Assembly: GCA_012799425.1 (NCBI GenBank)
Contig: JAAZLF010000349.1
Coordinates: 1 to 7,565 of the forward strand
Direction: 5' to 3'
From: Actinomycetales bacterium
GTDB taxonomy: Bacteria; Actinomycetota; Actinomycetes; Actinomycetales; Dermabacteraceae
Length of the DNA stretch: 7,565 nt
Below are positions 1 through 7,553 of the stretch, piece by piece; within the stretch, counting starts at the first letter, position 1; each line of letters opens with the position of its first letter. Position numbers and translations under genes: made by a program. A model generated the notes under the pieces. The model ran no database searches, was not told the DNA's origin, and saw only the letters and a list, made by a program, of their open reading frames with translations.

Positions 1-50
1 AGGATCGGGAGGTCCGGGGAGGCCGGGCTGCCGGAGTGGTGCAGTGACAT
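1..50 (-). CDS. Possible 5' end of a minus-strand gene, cut by the window edge (homoserine dehydrogenase by synteny only)
   Basis: An ATG at 50-48 on the minus strand opens a frame that stays open to the window edge, reading MSLHHSGSPASPDLPIL. No domain is visible in 16 codons, so the product cannot be read from the sequence. The purine stretch AAGGA lies 11 bases before the ATG, which is a long spacing for a ribosome binding site. A candidate promoter sits about 50 bases upstream, at 99-136. In many actinobacteria lysA is followed on the same strand by hom, thrC and thrB, and a short disordered N-terminus before the nucleotide-binding domain would fit hom. That assignment is inference from gene order. 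The frame could also be non-coding. Confidence 0.35.
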   Translation of the reverse strand, partial: MSLHHSGSPASPDLPI

Positions 51-98
51 CTGCGAGGTGGTCCTTCCACGTGGTCCGACGGGTCGGGCGGAGGCGGG

Positions 99-136
99 CC
101 CTCGCACTGTAGCCGAGCGCAAGGGCCTCCTGTGAC
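99..136 (-). promoter_or_regulatory. Candidate promoter for the gene entering from the left edge
   Basis: Reading the minus strand, TACAGT at 111-106 fits the actinobacterial -10 pattern TAnnnT. GTCACA at 136-131 matches the TTGACA -35 box at four of six positions. The spacer is 19 bases, a little long. Transcription would start near 99, giving a leader of roughly 50 bases before the ATG at 50. This suggests that the gene downstream of lysA has its own start of transcription and does not depend only on read-through from lysA. No clear hairpin terminator for lysA was found in 51-171. Confidence 0.35.
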
Positions 137-171
137 CCTGGATGAACGTTTGCGACGAACGAGCGCCGAGC

Positions 172-1584
172 TCAGCCCACGTCGAGGCCGAGCAGGTCCT
201 CCTCCGTCTCACGACGGATCAGGGTGCGGATCTCGCCGTCGCGGACGGCGACCACCGGGGGGCGCGGGACGTGGTTGTAGTTCGAGGCCAACGAGTAGCA
301 GTACGCGCCGGTCACGGGGACCGAGATCAGATCGCCGGTGCGCACATCGCCCGGCAGGTACTCGTCCTTGACCACGATGTCGCCGCTCTCGCAGTGCTTG
401 CCGACCACACGCACCACCTCGGGGCTCGCGTCGGAGACGCGGCCCGTGAGCAGGCACGAGTAGTCCGCGTCGTACAGCGCCGTGCGCACGTTGTCGCTCA
501 TGCCGCCGTCGACCGAGACGTAGAGACGGTGGTGGGGGCCGCCCAGTCGCACGTCCTTGATGGTGCCCACCGTGTACAGCGTCTGAGTGGAGGGGCCCGC
601 GATGGCACGGCCCGGCTCGAAGGACAGGTGCGGCACCTCGAGCTCGAGGTCACGGCACTGGCGCACCACGATCTCGGCGATCCCGGAGGCGAGGGCCTCG
701 GGGCTCTGCGGGGTGTGCTGGGTGTTGTACATGACGCCGAAGCCGCCGCCCAGGTCGAGCTGGCTGATCGTGTGCCCGAGCTCGTCCCGTACCTGCGCCA
801 CCAAGCCCAGGATGCGCCGGGCGGCGACCTCGAAGCCGCCCGTGTCGAAGATCTGCGAGCCGATATGGGAGTGCAGCCCCACCAGGTCCAGGCGCTGGGC
901 CGCGAGGGTGCGGCGCACGGCCTCGAAGGCGTCACCGGCGGTGAGCGAGAGCCCGAACTTCTGGTCCTCGTGGGCGGTGGCGATGAACTCGTGGGTATGC
1001 GCCTCGACGCCCGTGGTCACGCGCAGCATCACCGCGGCACGCAGATCGAGCTGCTCGGCGAGCGTGTCGACCCGATCGATCTCGTCGAGGGAGTCGATCA
1101 CGATGCGGCCCACGCCGGCCTCGAGAGCGCGACGGATCTCGGCGTCGGACTTGTTGTTGCCGTGCAGGGCGATGCGCTGGGCAGGGAACCCGGCACGCAG
1201 CGCGACGGCGAGCTCTCCCCCGGTGCAGACGTCCAGGCCCAGCCCGTCCTCCTCGACCCAGCGGGCCACGGCACCGCACAGGAACGCCTTGCCGGCGTAG
1301 TAGACGTCAGCCCCGGCATGAGCGCTGAAAGCCTCGCCGAAGGCGTCGCGGAAGGCGCGGGCACGGTGGCGGAAATCGTCCTCGTCCAGCACGAAGGCGG
1401 GGGTGCCGACCTCCTCGGCGATGCGGTGCACGTCCACTCCGCCCACCTCGACGGAGCCCTCGGCGCCACGGCGGGTGCTGCGCGACCACAGGCCGTCGAT
1501 CAGGGTGTTGACGTCGGCCGGATAGGGCAACCAGGTGGGTGCCGCATCGTTGCCGTGGAGGGCTCCGGCCTCGTGTGCGCGCAT
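172..1584 (-). CDS. lysA: Diaminopimelate decarboxylase
   Basis: This pyridoxal-phosphate enzyme (fold-type III, alanine racemase/ornithine decarboxylase group 2) decarboxylates meso-2,6-diaminopimelate to L-lysine in the cytosol, the last step of lysine synthesis. The 470-residue product carries the full family signature: YYAGKAFLC with PLP lysine K99, DVCTGGEL (118-125), HGNNK (141-145), HSHIGSQ (238-244), the glycine-rich phosphate loop GGGFG (279-283), EPGRAI (323-328), VDGGMSDN (358-365), CESGD with active-site Cys398, and GAYCYS with a conserved Tyr (426-431). The actinobacterial enzyme of M. tuberculosis shares this order closely. The ATG at 1584 is preferred over an upstream in-frame ATG at 1638 because AGGAG lies five bases before it and MRAHEAG resembles the start of known actinobacterial LysA. 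The gene ends in TGA at 174-172. argS, the common upstream neighbour, is absent; the upstream neighbour is the divergent trehalose gene. Confidence 0.97.
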   Translation of the reverse strand: MRAHEAGALHGNDAAPTWLPYPADVNTLIDGLWSRSTRRGAEGSVEVGGVDVHRIAEEVGTPAFVLDEDDFRHRARAFRDAFGEAFSAHAGADVYYAGKAFLCGAVARWVEEDGLGLDVCTGGELAVALRAGFPAQRIALHGNNKSDAEIRRALEAGVGRIVIDSLDEIDRVDTLAEQLDLRAAVMLRVTTGVEAHTHEFIATAHEDQKFGLSLTAGDAFEAVRRTLAAQRLDLVGLHSHIGSQIFDTGGFEVAARRILGLVAQVRDELGHTISQLDLGGGFGVMYNTQHTPQSPEALASGIAEIVVRQCRDLELEVPHLSFEPGRAIAGPSTQTLYTVGTIKDVRLGGPHHRLYVSVDGGMSDNVRTALYDADYSCLLTGRVSDASPEVVRVVGKHCESGDIVVKDEYLPGDVRTGDLISVPVTGAYCYSLASNYNHVPRPPVVAVRDGEIRTLIRRETEEDLLGLDVG

Positions 1585-1911
1585 ATCTGCTCCTGATCTC
1601 GCTGATCCGCCCCGGCATTCGCCGGAGAGTCGCGCCATCGGCGCCCTGCGAGCCTAGGCGTGCTGCGGTCACGGGCGCAGACCCGTCCGCTCCGCGAACG
1701 CCCGGGCGTCCAGGGGCCGTCCGGCCGGTCAGCGGCCGTCGCTCCAGGTCAGAACTCCAGCTCAGGCGAGGGGTGCACGGCCGGGTCAACGCTCGGGTGA
1801 CCGATCGCACTTGATAGTGTCGAGGTATCGGCGCGGGAGCCGTCGGCCGCCGTCCTCCGGCACCCGATCCGGCTCCTCGCCCCGTCCCACGACTCGAGCG
1901 AAGGAGATCCG
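1585..1911. other. Divergent intergenic region between lysA and the otsA-otsB gene
   Basis: This 327-bp gap holds control signals for both flanking genes and no convincing gene. For lysA, the best -10-like hexamer on the minus strand is TAGGCT at 1656-1651. It would give a leader of about 60 bases, but it has no good -35, so it is only a possibility. Several short inverted repeats are present: ACGGG/CCCGT at 1671-1675 and 1682-1686, and GGAGCCG/CGGCTCC at 1836-1842 and 1870-1876. The second pair would fall in the 5' leader of the otsA-otsB transcript and could form a hairpin with a 27-base loop. Reading frames through the gap lack ribosome binding sites and recognisable protein sequence. Confidence 0.6.
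1784..1827 (+). promoter_or_regulatory. Candidate extended -10 promoter and overlapping inverted repeat for the otsA-otsB gene
   Basis: TGA followed by TAGTGT (1812-1820) is an extended -10 element. The start of transcription would be near 1827, leaving a leader of about 85 bases. No good -35 hexamer lies at the right distance, which is typical of extended -10 promoters. An inverted repeat, GGTCA (1784-1788), nine bases, then TGACC (1798-1802), covers the place where a -35 would be. It has the size of a dimeric regulator site, so it could be an operator or activator site. No protein can be named. The assignment is by eye only. Confidence 0.4.
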
Positions 1912-4194
<2,283 letters not shown>

Positions 4195-4212
4195 GAGGAG
4201 CTCCCGCCTCCG

Positions 4213-4250
4213 GTCGATGCCCCACGCCTGCACAGGAGTGGGGCATCGGC
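4213..4250 (+). terminator. Hairpin terminator downstream of the otsA-otsB gene
   Basis: CGATGCCCCAC (4215-4225) and GTGGGGCATCG (4238-4248) form a perfect 11-bp stem with a 12-base loop, extendable by a G-U and a G-C pair to 4213-4250. It begins 19 bases after the TGA stop. There is no run of T after it, as is common for terminators in high-GC actinobacteria. It could stop otsA-otsB transcription, protect the 3' end of the mRNA, or both. The structure is symmetric and could also act on transcripts coming from the tRNA side. Confidence 0.7.
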
Positions 4251-4310
4251 TCGTCCACGGCCTGGGCGGCGAGCGACCGCACTGGCTGGCGGCAGCGTCC
4301 GGGAACGGAG

Positions 4311-4352
4311 GAATCCCCGCCCATGTGCCGTGATGGCCATGGACGGGGATTC
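4311..4352 (-). terminator. Hairpin terminator downstream of tRNA-Arg
   Basis: GAATCCCCG (4311-4319) pairs with CGGGGATTC (4344-4352). After one mismatch, CCATG (4321-4325) pairs with CATGG (4338-4342), and GCC/GGC extends the stem further inward. In the minus-strand transcript the stem starts seven bases past the tRNA 3' end, the right place for a tRNA terminator. The downstream minus-strand tail is C- and T-rich but has no true T run. Read on the plus strand it lies beyond the otsA-otsB hairpin and could be a back-up stop, so it may work in both directions. Confidence 0.65.
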
Positions 4353-4359
4353 TTCTCGG

Positions 4360-4432
4360 TGCCCGCGACAGGATTCGAACCTACGACCTTCTGCTCCGGA
4401 GGCAGACGCTCTATCCACTGAGCTACGCGGGC
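4360..4432 (-). tRNA. tRNA-Arg (anticodon CCG)
   Basis: The minus strand folds into a complete 73-base cloverleaf. The acceptor stem is GCCCGCG/CGCGGGC (4432-4426 with 4367-4361). The D arm is GCTC/GAGC, the anticodon stem TCTGC/GCAGA, and the seven-base loop CTCCGGA carries anticodon CCG at 4399-4397, which reads CGG arginine codons. The T arm has loop TTCGAAT; its stem contains two G-U pairs. The discriminator base is A (4360) and the next bases are CCG, so the terminal CCA is not encoded in full and must be added by nucleotidyltransferase. CGG is a frequent arginine codon in GC-rich genomes, so this tRNA is expected to be in demand. It lies 81 bases downstream of tsaD on the same strand but has its own promoter candidate. 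Confidence 0.97.
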
Positions 4433-4435
4433 CGA

Positions 4436-4451
4436 CCAGGGAAGTCTAGCA
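4436..4451 (-). promoter_or_regulatory. Extended -10 promoter for tRNA-Arg
   Basis: On the minus strand, TGC (4451-4449) directly precedes TAGACT (4448-4443), forming a good extended -10 element. Transcription would begin near 4436, about four bases before the mature tRNA 5' end at 4432. This is a typical arrangement for a single tRNA gene with a very short leader. The -35 area (about 4466-4472) has no convincing TTGACA-like hexamer, which the TG extension may compensate. Read-through from tsaD could add to expression. Confidence 0.55.
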
Positions 4452-4473
4452 ACACCTCGCCGGAGGGGACGAC

Positions 4474-4497
4474 ACCGCCCGCGACACGGGCCGCGGT
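4474..4497 (-). terminator. Weak hairpin after tsaD
   Basis: Seventeen bases past the tsaD stop, GCCCG (4477-4481) and CGGGC (4487-4491) pair around a five-base loop. ACC and GGT extend the stem across a three-base bulge. There is no T run. It may be a weak terminator or an mRNA 3' end structure separating tsaD from the tRNA, but a stem this short can arise by chance in GC-rich DNA. Confidence 0.3.
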
Positions 4498-4513
4498 TGT
4501 GAGCGGGACCTCA

Positions 4514-5569
4514 TCACGGCAGCGGAAGCTGTGCGCCGTGGAGGACGGCCGACGGATCCGCGGCGATGCCTAGTCCGCTGGGCTCCGCCCCGGAACGCAC
4601 CAGCAGGTCGCCCACGGCGGCGATCATCGCGCCGTTGTCGGTGCACAGGCGGGGCGGGGGGATCCGCAGCTCGATGCCGTGCTCATCGCACTTCTCCTGC
4701 GCCACCGCGCGCAGCCGTGCGTTCGCGGCGACCCCGCCGACGATGACCAGGGTGTCCAGCCCACGTTCGCGCACCGCACGCACCGCCTTCTTCACCAGCA
4801 CGTCCACGACGGCCTGCTCGAAGGAGGCGGCGATGTCTGCGACGGGCACCGCCTCGCCGGCGCGCTCGAGGGTCTCGACGGTGCGTGCGACAGCGGTCTT
4901 GAGCCCGGAGAAGGAGAAGGTGTACGGGGCATCACCCTGGCGGAGCATCGCACGGGGGAAGGAGAAGGCCGTGGGGTCACCGTCCACGGCGGCACGGGAG
5001 ATCACCGGCCCACCCGGGTAGCCGAGGCCCAGCAGCCGCGCGACCTTGTCGAAGGCTTCGCCTGCAGCATCGTCGAGGGTGTCGCCGAGGTGCTCGATCG
5101 GATCGCGCACGAGATCGCCGACGGCGAGGATCGAGGTGTGCCCGCCGGAGACGATCAGCACGATGCTGCGCTCGGGCAGCGGACCGTGCTCGAGGACGTC
5201 CGCTGCGGCATGGCCCGCCAGGTGGTGCACACCGTAGAGCGGGACGTCCAGCGACCAGGCGATCGACTTCGCGGCGGCGAGGCCGACGTGCACGGCGGTC
5301 GCCAGGCCGGGCCCGGAGGTCACCGCGACATGGGTGATGTCCTCGCGCTGCACGCCGGCGTCGTCGAGTGCGAGCTGCAGGGTGGGCACGACCGCTTCGA
5401 GATGGGCGCGGGCAGCGATCTCGGGGACCACTCCCCCGAAGTCGGCGTGCTGCGCGGCGCTCGAGGCGAGCCCCTGGCCCAGCAGCCGACCCTCGGAGAC
5501 GATGCCGAAGCCCGTCTCATCGCAGGACGACTCGACGCCGAGAACGATCGGGGTCGACGTGGTCGTCAC
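4514..5569 (-). CDS. tsaD: tRNA N6-adenosine threonylcarbamoyltransferase
   Basis: TsaD (Kae1/Gcp/YgjD family) transfers the threonylcarbamoyl group from threonylcarbamoyl-AMP to A37 of ANN-reading tRNAs, giving t6A. In bacteria it works with TsaB and TsaE in the cytosol. The 351-residue product has the whole ASKHA-fold signature: [10 protein letters not shown] (11-20), SGPGL (85-89), HHLAGH with metal ligands His116 and His120, SGGHT (141-145), [24 protein letters not shown] (165-188), FSFSGLKTA (218-226), [10 protein letters not shown] (278-287) and CTDNGAMIA with metal-binding Asp311. Length matches the family. The GTG at 5569 is chosen because the family N-terminus begins just before IVLGVESS, and the only ATG upstream (5635) lies inside the preceding gene. 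This GTG overlaps the M23 peptidase TGA by four bases (GTGA) and has no strong ribosome binding site, so translation is probably coupled. tsaD ends in two consecutive TGA codons. tsaB, tsaE and rimI, its usual neighbours, are not in the window. Confidence 0.96.
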   Translation of the reverse strand: MTTTSTPIVLGVESSCDETGFGIVSEGRLLGQGLASSAAQHADFGGVVPEIAARAHLEAVVPTLQLALDDAGVQREDITHVAVTSGPGLATAVHVGLAAAKSIAWSLDVPLYGVHHLAGHAAADVLEHGPLPERSIVLIVSGGHTSILAVGDLVRDPIEHLGDTLDDAAGEAFDKVARLLGLGYPGGPVISRAAVDGDPTAFSFPRAMLRQGDAPYTFSFSGLKTAVARTVETLERAGEAVPVADIAASFEQAVVDVLVKKAVRAVRERGLDTLVIVGGVAANARLRAVAQEKCDEHGIELRIPPPRLCTDNGAMIAAVGDLLVRSGAEPSGLGIAADPSAVLHGAQLPLP

Positions 5570-6438
5570 CGCAGGATCGACATCGGGTCGGAGTAGCTGC
5601 CCGCCTCGTCCATCTTCGCGAAGTGCAGGTGGCACCCGGTGGAGCGGCCGGTCGAGCCGACCGTGCCGATGGTCTCGCCCGCGGAGACGGTCGCGCCGAC
5701 CGAGGTGCTGAAGCCCTGCAGGTGGTAATAGCCGGTGATGACGCCGTTGCCGTGGTCGATCTTGACCCGGTTGCCGGAGGCGTTGTTGTACTCCACCGCC
5801 ACGACGGTCCCGGACTGGGCTGCGGAGACCGGGGTGCCGCAGGCAGCACCGAAATCGACGCCGTTGTGGCTCTTGTAGTAGCCGAGCACGGGGTGCATGC
5901 GACCGCCGAAGCCGGAGGTGATCGGTCCGCCGACCGGACGGAGGTAGCCGGAGGAGCCGATGGGCTCGGCGGCGCCGCCCTCCTCCGAGGCCTCGGCCTC
6001 GGGGGCAGGCTCGGGCTCGGGCTCGGGGACCGAGACCTCGATGCCGGTGCCCTCCTCCTCGGAGTCTCCGGACTCGTCCGATGCCGGGGAGGTGCGCTCC
6101 TCGCTGCGGCTGGCGTCAGCGTCCTCGTCGCGAGTCTCGACGGCGGCGTCGGTGGTCGCGGCCCCCTCGGCAGAGGGAAGTGCCACGGGGGCGATCGCTG
6201 CGGCCGGCTGTGCGGCAGGAGCTGCGGGCTGGGCCTGGGCGAGCATCTCGCCCTGCGCATCGGCCTCGTCGATGCCGGCCGCGGCGGCGGCGAGCGGAGC
6301 GGCGATCGTGGCGGTCGCGAGGACTCCCAGGACACCGACCTTCAGGGCGCTCGCCGGCAGGGCGGAGTCGCGGTGGGTCCCTCCGACTGCACGATGCTTG
6401 CGCACCGTGGCGCGTCCGTCGGCGCGATGATTCGCCAC
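5566..6438 (-). CDS. Secreted M23-family zinc metallopeptidase (LytM type)
   Basis: The 290-residue product probably cleaves peptide cross-links in peptidoglycan outside the membrane. A basic N-terminus (1-32) leads to a hydrophobic segment (about 33-54, ending in an alanine run), which is either a signal peptide or a membrane anchor. A low-complexity, Glu/Pro/Ala-rich acidic linker spans about 60-160. The M23 domain (about 165-285) has the zinc ligands HNGVD (His191, Asp195) and HLH (His270, His272), plus YYHL (His239) and the glycine-rich [15 protein letters not shown] start, so it appears catalytically complete. The start is GTG at 6438, with AAGAGG seven bases upstream; an in-frame ATG at 6558 would put 40 implausible residues before the basic region. 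The gene overlaps tsaD by four bases and is divergent from a response regulator. No cell-wall-binding LysM, SH3 or CHAP domain is visible. Exact substrate cannot be read. Confidence 0.93.
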   Translation of the reverse strand: MANHRADGRATVRKHRAVGGTHRDSALPASALKVGVLGVLATATIAAPLAAAAAGIDEADAQGEMLAQAQPAAPAAQPAAAIAPVALPSAEGAATTDAAVETRDEDADASRSEERTSPASDESGDSEEEGTGIEVSVPEPEPEPAPEAEASEEGGAAEPIGSSGYLRPVGGPITSGFGGRMHPVLGYYKSHNGVDFGAACGTPVSAAQSGTVVAVEYNNASGNRVKIDHGNGVITGYYHLQGFSTSVGATVSAGETIGTVGSTGRSTGCHLHFAKMDEAGSYSDPMSILR

Positions 6439-6483
6439 GTGTAGACCTCTTCCATTGCGACTGCGTGATTCTCGTTGGACCAT

Positions 6484-6523
6484 CTGTCCGATCGCGACGC
6501 CGGACAGGGGAAGCACGCGTCGC
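6484..6523 (-). repeat. Two interlocking 7-bp inverted repeats upstream of the M23 gene
   Basis: CTGTCCG (6484-6490) pairs with CGGACAG (6501-6507), and GCGACGC (6494-6500) pairs with GCGTCGC (6517-6523). The arms alternate, so in RNA the two stems would compete as alternative hairpins or form a strained pseudoknot. The block lies 46-85 bases before the M23 start. If transcription begins near 6532 (TAGGTT -10), it is in the leader. If it begins near 6461, it is DNA upstream of the start and could be an operator. Each repeat alone could be chance at this GC content. Confidence 0.4.
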
Positions 6524-6682
6524 CGAACAACCTCGACAAACCTACGCGCCGTCCCCACGGCAGGACGACCAGGTCAACCGGGTCATTGCCAAGTTTTTGC
6601 CATCGCGCCCCAAAGGTTGCCCGATCTTGACGAGCCGGGCCGCCCCCAGGGGGTGCCAGATCACGTCCGGCCCGCTGTGCAC

Positions 6683-6694
6683 GACCCATGGGTC
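6683..6694. promoter_or_regulatory. Perfect 12-bp palindrome, possible operator of the response regulator gene
   Basis: GACCCATGGGTC is a perfect palindrome centred between 6688 and 6689. It ends six bases before the proposed -35 at 6700, covering about -52 to -41 relative to the inferred start of transcription. This is a usual place for an activator or autoregulator. OmpR-family proteins more often bind direct repeats, so a different dimeric regulator is at least as likely. The binding protein is unknown. Confidence 0.4.
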
Positions 6695-6699
6695 ACATC

Positions 6700-6735
6700 G
6701 TGAGGTCCAGCTGCTCGACGTCTAGAGTGGCCCCA
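6700..6735 (+). promoter_or_regulatory. Promoter of the response regulator gene, predicted leaderless
   Basis: TAGAGT (6723-6728) is a strong actinobacterial -10 box. GTGAGG (6700-6705) keeps the central TGA of the -35 and lies 17 bases upstream. With the -10 ending at 6728, transcription should begin about seven bases on, at the A of the ATG at 6735. No real Shine-Dalgarno sequence precedes the ATG. Together this predicts a leaderless mRNA, a common class in actinobacteria. Confidence 0.65.
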
Positions 6736-7553
6736 TGTCGACCCCGGACCAGACCGCAGCCCCCGGCACCTCGCCCGTGCGCGTGGTGGTGATCGAGGAC
6801 GAGCCGACGATCACCCGCGCGATCGCGGACCGGCTCACCGCAGAGGGGTGGGAGGTCTCCACCGCTCTCGACGGCCCCTCCGGCGTGCGGAGGGTGAGCG
6901 AGGAGCGGCCCGACGTCGTGGTGCTCGACGTGATGCTGCCCGGCTTCGACGGTCTCGAGGTGTGCCGCCGCATCCAGGCGGACGAGCCGGTCCCGGTGCT
7001 CATGCTCACCGCACGGGATGATGAGACCGACATGCTGGTGGGCCTCGGCGTCGGGGCGGACGACTACATGACCAAGCCCTTCTCCATGCGCGAGCTGGTG
7101 GCCCGGCTCAAGGCGCTGCTGCGGAGGGTCCGTCGCACCGGCCCTCCCGCCCCCACGGAGGCCGAGAAGCAGGAGGCGCTGCAGTTCGGTGACCTGGTGA
7201 TCGACCGGGCCGGCCGCCGGGTGATGCGCGCCGGAACCCCGGCCCACCTCACCCCCACCGAGTTCGACCTGCTGCTGTGCCTGGCGGGGGCGCCCGGCAC
7301 CGTCCTCACCCGTGAGCAGCTGCTCGCGGACGTCTGGGACTGGGTCGATGCGACCGGCACCCGCACCGTGGACTCCCACGTCAAGGCGCTGAGGCGCAAG
7401 CTCGGCGCGGACCTGGTCCGCACCGTGCACGGCGTGGGCTATGCGCTCGAGATCCCCGAAGATCCCGAGGAGGACGGCGCCGCCCCCGTGGTGCCGACGG
7501 GCTCGGACATCTCCTCGATGCCCACCCCGAACCTGCCCGACGACGACTCGTGA
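6735..7553 (+). CDS. OmpR/PhoB-family response regulator
   Basis: This 272-residue cytoplasmic transcription factor is the output half of a two-component system. Residues about 15-133 form the receiver domain, with acidic Glu21-Asp22, phosphoacceptor Asp65 in VVVLDVMLPG, Thr92 in LTAR and Lys114 in KPF. After a short linker, residues about 148-240 form the winged helix: LTPTEFDLLLCL (172-183), LTREQLLADVW (191-201), TRTVDSHVKALRRKLG (209-224, recognition helix) and VRTVHGVGYAL (228-238). An acidic, proline-containing tail of about 33 residues follows, longer than is usual for the family. The ATG at 6735 is supported by the promoter and gives an ordinary disordered start before VRVVVIEDE. The target genes and signal cannot be read from the sequence; the divergent M23 peptidase is an obvious candidate target. 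MtrA- or MprA-like paralogues exist, and the subfamily is left open. Confidence 0.95.
   Translation: MSTPDQTAAPGTSPVRVVVIEDEPTITRAIADRLTAEGWEVSTALDGPSGVRRVSEERPDVVVLDVMLPGFDGLEVCRRIQADEPVPVLMLTARDDETDMLVGLGVGADDYMTKPFSMRELVARLKALLRRVRRTGPPAPTEAEKQEALQFGDLVIDRAGRRVMRAGTPAHLTPTEFDLLLCLAGAPGTVLTREQLLADVWDWVDATGTRTVDSHVKALRRKLGADLVRTVHGVGYALEIPEDPEEDGAAPVVPTGSDISSMPTPNLPDDDS

Larger units (their letters stand above)
6439..6734. other. Divergent control region between the M23 peptidase and the response regulator
   Basis: The 296-bp gap contains signals for both genes and no gene of its own. Towards the regulator there is a leaderless promoter with a palindrome upstream (6683-6735). Towards the peptidase the best -10 candidates are TAGGTT (minus, 6544-6539) and the poorer GAGAAT (minus, 6473-6468); neither has a good -35. 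Two 7-bp inverted repeats lie at 6484-6507 and 6494-6523. An unusually A/T-rich patch around 6585-6604 carries helically spaced TTGCC copies. I looked for the conserved core of the c-di-AMP (ydaO) riboswitch, which precedes some actinobacterial wall-hydrolase genes, and did not find it. Confidence 0.6.

Noticed and set aside
142..1596. Long plus-strand open frame (484 codons) opposite lysA
   Set aside because: It is the antisense shadow of lysA, open because of GC-rich third positions. The product has no recognisable domain, and lysA on the other strand has every family motif.
1585..1638. Upstream ATG start for lysA at 1638 (18 extra residues)
   Set aside because: No ribosome binding site fits it as well as AGGAG before 1584, and the extra residues (Arg/Ser/Gly-rich) are unlike known LysA N-termini.
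4679..5596. 305-codon plus-strand open frame opposite tsaD
   Set aside because: Antisense shadow of tsaD; no motif and no start signal.
5570..5635. ATG at 5635 as the tsaD start (22 extra residues)
   Set aside because: It would overlap the end of the M23 domain by about 70 bases, and the added residues are not part of the TsaD family. The GTG at 5569 fits family length and the stop-start overlap.
5368..6444. 358-codon plus-strand open frame across the tsaD and M23 genes
   Set aside because: Low-complexity Arg/Gly-rich translation spanning two real genes on the other strand; the Gly-rich part mirrors the acidic linker of the M23 protein.
6342..6455. Possible 37-codon upstream frame starting ATG GAA GAG over the M23 ribosome binding site
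   Set aside because: Its ATG overlaps the purine-rich binding site of the M23 GTG start and has no binding site of its own. The peptide has no recognisable feature and runs out of frame into the M23 gene. It is probably chance.
6439..6558. ATG at 6558 as the M23 start (40 extra residues)
   Set aside because: It would place a long Arg-rich stretch before the signal segment and cover the candidate promoter and repeats. GTG at 6438 has AAGAGG at good spacing.
6439..6734. c-di-AMP (ydaO) riboswitch in front of the M23 peptidase
   Set aside because: The conserved 3' core expected in that RNA class (CCCGTCAGCTAACC-like) is absent from the minus strand of this region.
6693..7430. 245-codon minus-strand open frame opposite the response regulator
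   Set aside because: Antisense shadow; the opposite strand has a complete receiver and winged-helix protein.
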